Shown here: positions 57,989-64,000 of the stretch, one piece after another
Layout: each line of letters begins with the position of its first letter
How positions within the stretch are numbered: position 1 is the stretch's first letter
Source of the DNA: Thalassotalea atypica
GTDB lineage: Bacteria; Pseudomonadota; Gammaproteobacteria; Enterobacterales; Alteromonadaceae
Length of the DNA: 64,000 nucleotides
Direction of reading: 5' to 3'
NCBI RefSeq assembly: GCF_030295975.1
Contig: NZ_AP027364.1
Span: 3,472,001 to 3,536,000 of the forward strand
Made by a program: the position numbers and the translations under genes
The notes under the pieces: generated by a model
The model's database searches: none
Seen by the model: only the letters and a program-made list of their open reading frames with translations
Told to the model about the DNA's origin: nothing

Positions 57989-59428
57989 TTATTGCGTACC
58001 GCCTATGGTCATTTCATCGATTTTTAGCGTCGGTTGGCCGACACCTACTGGTACACTTTGCCCGTCTTTCCCGCACACACCAACACCGGCGTCCAATGCT
58101 AAGTCATTACCAACCATAGAGACATTTTGCATCGCTTCTGGGCCACTACCAATTAAGGTAGCATTCTTCACTGGAGCGGTAATTTGACCATCTTCAATGA
58201 GGTAAGCTTCAGCAGTAGTAAAGACGAATTTACCTGACGTTATATCAACCTGACCACCGGCAAAGTTAGGCGCATAAATACCGTTTTTCACCGACTTAAT
58301 AATATCTTCTGGGCTTGATTCACCGGCCAACATATAGGTATTCGTCATGCGCGGCATTGGTAAATGAGCGTAGGATTCTCGGCGACCATTACCCGTTGGT
58401 TTAACGCCCATTAATTTAGCATTATGCTTGTCTTGCATGTACCCTTTTAGAATACCTTTCTCGATCAATACATTATATTGAGCAGGCGTACCCTCGTCAT
58501 CGATATTAACGGAGCCACGGCGATGTGCCATGGTGCCATCATCAACAATAGTACACAGCTCAGAGGTGACTTGCTGCCCTACTTTACCTGAGAAGGCTGA
58601 TGAGCCCTTGCGATTGAAGTCGCCTTCTAATCCGTGCCCTACTGCTTCGTGCAATAGCACCCCTGGCCAGCCTGCACCTAAAACAACAGGAAGCGCTCCT
58701 GCAGGTGCATCGATCGCTTCTAGGTTTACGATAGCTTGTCGTACCGCTTCTTCTGCATAATGAAAATAGCGTGCTTTATCACCTTGAGGTTCAAAGAAGT
58801 AGCCATAGTCGGTGCGAGCGCCGCCCCCCGAAGAGCCACGTTCACGTTTACCGTTACTTTCGACTAACACAGAGCAATTGAGCCTCACCAACGGTCGAAT
58901 ATCTGTGGCAAAGGTGCCGTCACTTGCCGCCACCAGTACTTTTTCATATACACCAGATAAGCTGACGATCACTTGGCTTACTCGTTGATCTGATGCGCGA
59001 GCATGTGCTTCTACTTCATGTAACAGTGCTATTTTCTTCTCTTGGCTTAAACTTGCCAGAGGATCTACCCCGGTGTAAATTTCAGGACTCGATGTTGCTT
59101 TGAACGCCTGCACTTTGCCGTCATGGCCTGCTAAGGCTATGCCTTTTGCAGCATCAGCCGATTTATTCAATGCCAGTGCTGAAATATCATCGGAGTATGC
59201 GAAGCCGGTTTTTTCTCCCGAAATAGCCCGAATACCGACACCGCGCTCAATGTTGTATGAACCTTCCTTGACGATGCCATCTTCAAGCATCCAAGATTCG
59301 TGACGACTTGCTTGGAAATATAAATCGGCTAAATCAATATTGTGTTGACATATGTTTGCCAACGTATCTGACAATGCAGTTCGATCTAATTGACTATCAG
59401 CTAAGAGCTCTTGCTCGACTATGTTCAT
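57989..59428 (-). CDS. tldD: Metalloprotease subunit TldD
   Basis: Forms the TldD/TldE heterodimeric zinc protease, which degrades unfolded peptides and matures some modified peptides such as microcin B17. The 479-aa protein has the active-site motif [12 protein letters not shown] near residue 257, where the Glu/His residues bind zinc, and [21 protein letters not shown]. Start codon overlaps the stop of the Nit gene (ATGA). The partner tldE/pmbA is not in the window. Confidence 0.96.
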   Translation of the reverse strand: MNIVEQELLADSQLDRTALSDTLANICQHNIDLADLYFQASRHESWMLEDGIVKEGSYNIERGVGIRAISGEKTGFAYSDDISALALNKSADAAKGIALAGHDGKVQAFKATSSPEIYTGVDPLASLSQEKKIALLHEVEAHARASDQRVSQVIVSLSGVYEKVLVAASDGTFATDIRPLVRLNCSVLVESNGKRERGSSGGGARTDYGYFFEPQGDKARYFHYAEEAVRQAIVNLEAIDAPAGALPVVLGAGWPGVLLHEAVGHGLEGDFNRKGSSAFSGKVGQQVTSELCTIVDDGTMAHRRGSVNIDDEGTPAQYNVLIEKGILKGYMQDKHNAKLMGVKPTGNGRRESYAHLPMPRMTNTYMLAGESSPEDIIKSVKNGIYAPNFAGGQVDITSGKFVFTTAEAYLIEDGQITAPVKNATLIGSGPEAMQNVSMVGNDLALDAGVGVCGKDGQSVPVGVGQPTLKIDEMTIGGTQ

Positions 59429-60282
59429 CTTTTCATCTCTATTTGAAATTGATTATGCTTTGCTACAGGAATACTGCTGCGCGCATGAGCTATTTTTTCT
59501 CTGTTAAAAGGAACGGATACTATTCCTTCTTCTTGTGTTAGTTCTGCTAAGATCTCGCCCCAAGGGCTAATAATCATGCTATGCCCCCATGTTTCTCTAC
59601 CATTGGCGTGCACACCTTCTTGCCCCGCAGCTAATATATACACTTGATTTTCAATTGCTCTGGCTTGTAACAAAGCTTGCCAATGCGCTTGCCCTGTGAC
59701 CTTAGTAAAGGCTGCTGGAACGGTAATTATATCGACGCCTTGATTGGTCAAGCTGCGATACAACTCTGGAAAACGCAGATCATAACAAATTGACAAGCCT
59801 AGTTTGGCAAATGGCAGAGACGCAGTAACTATGCGCTGTCCCGCCTGAGTATACTTGGACTCAAGGTAATTCTTTTCATTATCATCTACCACGACATCAA
59901 ACAAATGGATTTTAGCGTAATCTGCAAGTACTTCTCCTTGTGGAGAAATAACAAGACTTGAATTGGTGAATTTATCCGTTTGTCTTTTGCATAAAACAGG
60001 AATACTGCCAGCTACTAGGTACACCTGATATTTGATGGCAATAGTTGCTAGCTTTTTAACTAAAGCATTCTGCGCTATCAAGTCTTGTGCGCTGCTTTTA
60101 GCAAGTAATAATTGCTCATGGTCATTGCCGCCAAAAAACAGGCAACACTCTGGCAAAACAACAAGATGGTTTGGGTCACATAAACCTGTCTTGTTAACAC
60201 CGCTAAGTATTTGCTCAATTGTCGCTAAATTTTTATTAACGTCAGGCACAGAGCAAAGCTGAATAACCGATAACTTAGCCAT
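59425..60282 (-). CDS. Nit-type carbon-nitrogen hydrolase
   Basis: Nitrilase-superfamily amidase, 285 aa. The Glu-Lys-Cys triad is visible in [10 protein letters not shown] (Glu), AKIHLFDV (Lys) and [14 protein letters not shown] (Cys). It is closest to the Nit1/Nit2 group, which hydrolyses deaminated glutathione (a metabolite-repair reaction); this is inferred from family, not shown. It overlaps yhdP by 8 bp and tldD by 4 bp, so the three genes are translationally coupled. Confidence 0.88.
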   Translation of the reverse strand: MAKLSVIQLCSVPDVNKNLATIEQILSGVNKTGLCDPNHLVVLPECCLFFGGNDHEQLLLAKSSAQDLIAQNALVKKLATIAIKYQVYLVAGSIPVLCKRQTDKFTNSSLVISPQGEVLADYAKIHLFDVVVDDNEKNYLESKYTQAGQRIVTASLPFAKLGLSICYDLRFPELYRSLTNQGVDIITVPAAFTKVTGQAHWQALLQARAIENQVYILAAGQEGVHANGRETWGHSMIISPWGEILAELTQEEGIVSVPFNREKIAHARSSIPVAKHNQFQIEMKR

Positions 60283-63200
60283 CTTTTTTATCCTTGGGCA
60301 ACTGCGGGATAGATTTATTCACGTCACTGTTTTCGAGAGAGTTTTGTTCTTGGCTATTCTCAACAAATTGTGGCGGGGTTGAGCGGCCAACACTGACATC
60401 ACGACTCTTGCGGTTGACTTCTTTTAAATTAGGATCGGTAATAGTACCTGTTAGTTCAAAGTTAAATTCTGATACCACTTTCGATGTAAACACTTCATCG
60501 ATAGCAACACCTGCTAAGAAAGTATACGGGTTTAAAGTCGCAATCCACGCTAATACTGGCAAACTTGAGGTTAGGTTGGGCTTATACGACATGCGATAAT
60601 CTAATACACCTTGAGTTAATTCCGTGTTTCCTTTTACACTTAAGTCACCCGCCGCCCCTTTCATGCGCATATTGTCAGTATATAAAGTTCCTTGATTAAT
60701 ATTCACATCAGCCTTGATGCTACTGTAGAACATACCGTCACTAAAGATATCTCTGAAATCAAAAGTCAGTTTTCTCACCAGTGATTGCAAACTCAGTATT
60801 GAAAATATTCTCGCGCCCTTATCACTTACATCAGCAAGGTAACCATCATCAAGATTAACCTTAACATCACCATTGAGCTGAGCGAGTGCAAACTCATGAG
60901 GACCACTTGCCCAGTTAACATCAAACTCGGTTTTCAGGCCACTGTCTCTAATGACCGATGCGTATCCTAACCGTTCAACTTCTTGTTCTATATCTTTAAC
61001 TGACAATATCCCATTAACTTTTGTTTGGGATGTCCCATCTGCTTGATATTGCCAGCTACCATCAAGTTGTACCTTAGTTCCACCGCGTTTGGTTTTAAAA
61101 TTATTGAGTGTGATTAACTGAGCATTTTCACGTTTAATATCAAAGGAAACTTCACCGAAATCAATCTTACCGACCTGACAACTATCACATTGCACTCGCA
61201 TTGGCGGTAGCCCCATGAATAGCTCACGTGTTTCTTGTTCAGTAAACACAATAGTCTGCGTAGAGTTTTCGTCTGATTTTTCCTCTGCCACCGTTAATGG
61301 TGACTCAGCATCATCGGCTACGGCAATTTTAATAAAATCTGCATCAACATCAATCCCTTGTACTTTTAAGTCCGGATAAAACTTGATCTCTGATCGCGCT
61401 TCTTTCGCGTTGACATGTAATAACCACCAGTTTGACTGATCAACAAGGTTAAAAGATACATTGGTAAACTTTTGATCCAAAAACTGCACATTGGCGACAT
61501 TTCCACGTATCCGATCAGGCGTATCAACCAAGGAGCTACCACCTGATTGCTCTGGCACACTTGCCAATATATCAGTAATGAGTGGCTCCCACTGTGCCAA
61601 ATCCGCATACTCTAGTTTAGTGGTAATATGAAAACCATCCATCGGCAGTAACATTTGCTCATTACCAAGTACTAGGTGAGAACGATTTAGCTGAACATTT
61701 TCATGATCTAGCACGCCGTAAAATGTTAACTGTTCGCCTAAGCGAATATTAATTGTCGATTGATTACGTTGCCCTTCGACATTGGCAACGAGGTTCATGT
61801 GATCTGTGTCTTTTTTATAGTATGGCTCAGGAAGGTCTAAGGCAATGCCTGCTAATTGAGACTCAATATCCAAATCATAGGAAAAACCACCACTATGGTG
61901 CATATTCAGTGACAATAAGCCTTGCCATGGCAAATTTCCCGCAATATATGATTGCAAAGAGGAAGGTACTAAAGAGCGCCAGTGTTGATCAGACCAATCG
62001 GCGTTAATATTAATATCTGTTTGATAATGGTGTTGTTCATCTTTGGCATTTACCTCTAGTGCCAACGGCATACCTAGCCATTCAAGTGCTATATCTTGGG
62101 TCCGAATAACATCGTTTTCAAAAAATAAATCGCCATTAACTTTTGAAAAATCCATACGCGGTGTATTGAGTTGCAACTCATTATCAACAAATTTGATATG
62201 ACCACTCGCAACGACTTGCTCTACATTGTTTAGCGGAAGTAAGAGGTTAAAATCGCCAGAGACCGGCTTCGAAACAACAAGCTCAGATAAAGTTTCACCT
62301 ACTGAGTCACGCAATGGACTTGCTTGCATTAAGGTAGTGATATTCTCAGGAACTTCTCTGATGATATCTGCATCGATTACAAGTAATTGCTCACCAGACA
62401 AATCATTTATACCGGCGGTAACCCCTTCAGTGTTCAATCCGGCAAGGCGTCCCTCTCGAGCCGTAATCAACATACTGTTATTGGTAAAATTAAGGTTTGC
62501 GGCCAAGTTACTAATGGCAGGCCATTCAGGATCAAATGAAAATTTTGCGTCGACTAATTCTGCGTTGACAGTAAATATGCCTTCCTGATCATTAAATGGA
62601 AAAGCACCAAAAGGGCCATTAAATAACACTTGGCCTTGACTAACTTGGCCGGCAATAATTGCCTCGTTGAGGTAACCAACTAAATCTTCTCCCATTAACA
62701 AATGCGGATAAAATATCGCTGCTTGCTCAGCATCCCCACGAAGAACATTAGCCAATAAAGACATCGAAGGCTCACCTTCGGTTGGAATGTTGACGCTAAG
62801 ATCAGCACTTAATGCTAACGCCTCAGAATCTAATGCAATATCAAAGGCATTAAAAGTGAAATTGTTCTTTGTCCAAAACCCATCAAAGCCACTGGACAGT
62901 TTATTAAACGGTATCGGTTGTAAAAAGTGTTTATCAAAATCAAGCGCGGAATCTGTCGTACTTAAGTGGCCTGAGAAACGATTTCCGCTAAGCGCAACAT
63001 CGCCCTTTAAATGCTCAATACCCGGAATGCCTTCGCTAAAATTAACGCTTACGTTTTCAAACGACATCACAAGTTGATGTTCTTGATTTTGAAAGCGCCA
63101 ATAAAAATCTCGTACTTGTCCTGATGGGGCGAGTTTACCAAATAATGATGAAGGCCCCATATCATCGATAAACAATGGTGCCACTTTTGCAAGCCCTGCT

Positions 63201-63994
63201 AAATCTAATTGCGAAACATATAGCGCGAGGTTCGAACCAAAGTTAAGGTAGGTATCTACCTCAAACAGCTCCCAGCTGTGTTCATTTACGGCAATATTAA
63301 GCGGAGAAGATTGAATAGAATATTCGCCAGTCGCGAGTTCGGATATTACGATGTCGCCGCCATTGAGATTAAATGATTGAGGTTGCTCGTTAGTTAGCCA
63401 AGTGACTTCGCTATCACCAAGTTCTAATTGAATTTGATGCACTTGACCCGAGCTAACTTTGCCCCAAGCATTAAAGTTAATATTTGACGCTGTATTTTCA
63501 TGTTCAACAACTAAGGTGCGATCTATCCAAGGTGTGATATCCCAGTTATTGGCAGATAGGTATATATCTCCAGCGAGATCGTTAAACTCCTGTCCCGTTA
63601 AGTCGACAAGTAATTTTAGCTTATCGGTTGTAACACCTTCGAAAACAACATCGCCACTACCTTGATGGCGACTCCCTGTATTTAGCCAATTTAATTGCCC
63701 TAGAGTGAATTCTTTGTCTACGCCACTTTCACGCAAAGTAATATGGCTATTCGCAATTGAAAAGCGGTTTAGCTGAGAGAGAAACAAATCAGCAATACCA
63801 TCAACCAACTGAGATTGATCAGAGACTATCGCGTTTGAGCTGCTCTCTAGCAATTGGTCAATATTTGCAAATACATAAGCATCATCAAGCGTTAAGTCTG
63901 CGGTAACTAATTTTTGCAGGCGTAAACTTGCCCAAAAATCAACGTTTAAATTCAGTTGACCTAAGGTTGCTTTTAGCGATGGGGTATTTATCAA
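60275..63994 (-). CDS. yhdP: YhdP family AsmA-like envelope protein (5' end outside window)
   Basis: The 1239 codons shown are the C-terminal part of a very large protein; the true start lies beyond the window end. Long repetitive beta-rich stretches are typical of AsmA/YhdP proteins, which form a hydrophobic groove that carries phospholipid between inner and outer membranes. The C-terminal part (LTQGVLDYRMSYKPNLTSSLP, then ATLNPYTFLAGVAIDEVF) is the YhdP/AsmA_2 signature. The tail after about residue 1200 is Ser/Asn/Lys-rich and disordered. In E. coli yhdP also precedes tldD. Confidence 0.92.
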   Translation of the reverse strand: MINTPSLKATLGQLNLNVDFWASLRLQKLVTADLTLDDAYVFANIDQLLESSSNAIVSDQSQLVDGIADLFLSQLNRFSIANSHITLRESGVDKEFTLGQLNWLNTGSRHQGSGDVVFEGVTTDKLKLLVDLTGQEFNDLAGDIYLSANNWDITPWIDRTLVVEHENTASNINFNAWGKVSSGQVHQIQLELGDSEVTWLTNEQPQSFNLNGGDIVISELATGEYSIQSSPLNIAVNEHSWELFEVDTYLNFGSNLALYVSQLDLAGLAKVAPLFIDDMGPSSLFGKLAPSGQVRDFYWRFQNQEHQLVMSFENVSVNFSEGIPGIEHLKGDVALSGNRFSGHLSTTDSALDFDKHFLQPIPFNKLSSGFDGFWTKNNFTFNAFDIALDSEALALSADLSVNIPTEGEPSMSLLANVLRGDAEQAAIFYPHLLMGEDLVGYLNEAIIAGQVSQGQVLFNGPFGAFPFNDQEGIFTVNAELVDAKFSFDPEWPAISNLAANLNFTNNSMLITAREGRLAGLNTEGVTAGINDLSGEQLLVIDADIIREVPENITTLMQASPLRDSVGETLSELVVSKPVSGDFNLLLPLNNVEQVVASGHIKFVDNELQLNTPRMDFSKVNGDLFFENDVIRTQDIALEWLGMPLALEVNAKDEQHHYQTDININADWSDQHWRSLVPSSLQSYIAGNLPWQGLLSLNMHHSGGFSYDLDIESQLAGIALDLPEPYYKKDTDHMNLVANVEGQRNQSTINIRLGEQLTFYGVLDHENVQLNRSHLVLGNEQMLLPMDGFHITTKLEYADLAQWEPLITDILASVPEQSGGSSLVDTPDRIRGNVANVQFLDQKFTNVSFNLVDQSNWWLLHVNAKEARSEIKFYPDLKVQGIDVDADFIKIAVADDAESPLTVAEEKSDENSTQTIVFTEQETRELFMGLPPMRVQCDSCQVGKIDFGEVSFDIKRENAQLITLNNFKTKRGGTKVQLDGSWQYQADGTSQTKVNGILSVKDIEQEVERLGYASVIRDSGLKTEFDVNWASGPHEFALAQLNGDVKVNLDDGYLADVSDKGARIFSILSLQSLVRKLTFDFRDIFSDGMFYSSIKADVNINQGTLYTDNMRMKGAAGDLSVKGNTELTQGVLDYRMSYKPNLTSSLPVLAWIATLNPYTFLAGVAIDEVFTSKVVSEFNFELTGTITDPNLKEVNRKSRDVSVGRSTPPQFVENSQEQNSLENSDVNKSIPQLPKDKKDG

Positions 63995-64000
63995 ATCAAC

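Overview
The window looks like a low-GC marine gammaproteobacterium of the order Alteromonadales, most likely Colwelliaceae (Thalassotalea/Colwellia-like). This is inferred from gene content and order: oadGAB, queA-tgt-yajC-secDF, holD-rimI, smp/serB/radA, and yhdP-nit-tldD. It is also inferred from the many secreted peptidases, a PEP-CTERM protein and LytTR/PilZ signalling genes. No database search was possible. The window is almost entirely chromosomal core; I see no insertion sequence, prophage module, integron or CRISPR array.

Layout. 1-2200: a secreted M20 amidohydrolase and pdxH. 2223-5429 (minus): the sodium-pumping oxaloacetate decarboxylase oadG-oadA-oadB, preceded by two copies of a TTGTATACAA palindrome. 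6036-6866 (minus): a tRNA operon with promoter, degenerate tRNA-Ser, intact tRNA-Ser(GCT), three tRNA-Arg(ACG) and two terminators. 7056-11913 (minus): M16 and S9 exported peptidases. 12057-17682 (minus): queA-tgt-yajC-secD-secF, joining queuosine tRNA modification to the Sec accessory complex. 17924-21404 (plus): aceK followed by two tandem Sel1-repeat paralogues. 21677-22668: tRNA-Trp, holD and rimI. 22803-24000: a small orphan gene and a PEP-CTERM protein. 24171-26471 (minus): a BlaI-type repressor, an M56 membrane peptidase with a TonB-like C-terminus, and a lipoprotein, with two operator dyads upstream.

26642-33732 (plus): yaeQ, a thioesterase, prfC, a 133-bp imperfect palindrome, argS, a pseudo-receiver/HDOD protein and tatD. 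33685-39491: smp (minus), serB (plus), a 823-residue double-PilZ protein (minus) and radA (plus). 39622-43240: a DPP-IV-like peptidase, a T7-lysozyme-type amidase and a DUF924 protein. 43253-45531: a divergent pair of membrane LytTR regulator and acyltransferase, with a 20-bp-spaced direct repeat between them. 45612-47314: a Sel1-like protein, a cupin and a small zinc-ribbon protein. 47450-52097 (minus): metA-metH with tandem MetJ-type boxes upstream. 52372-57718 (minus): degS, an RND adaptor and an RND permease. 57989 to the window end (minus): yhdP (5' end outside the window), a Nit-type amidohydrolase and tldD.

The best candidates for new biology are modest: the BlaI/M56-TonB/lipoprotein operon with its own operators; the degenerate tRNA-Ser with a preserved variable arm directly behind the tRNA promoter; the prfC-argS palindrome; the receiver domain without a phospho-acceptor fused to HDOD; the RND pump without the AcrB proton-relay residues; and the LytTR/acyltransferase pair. 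Most of the window is ordinary housekeeping sequence.
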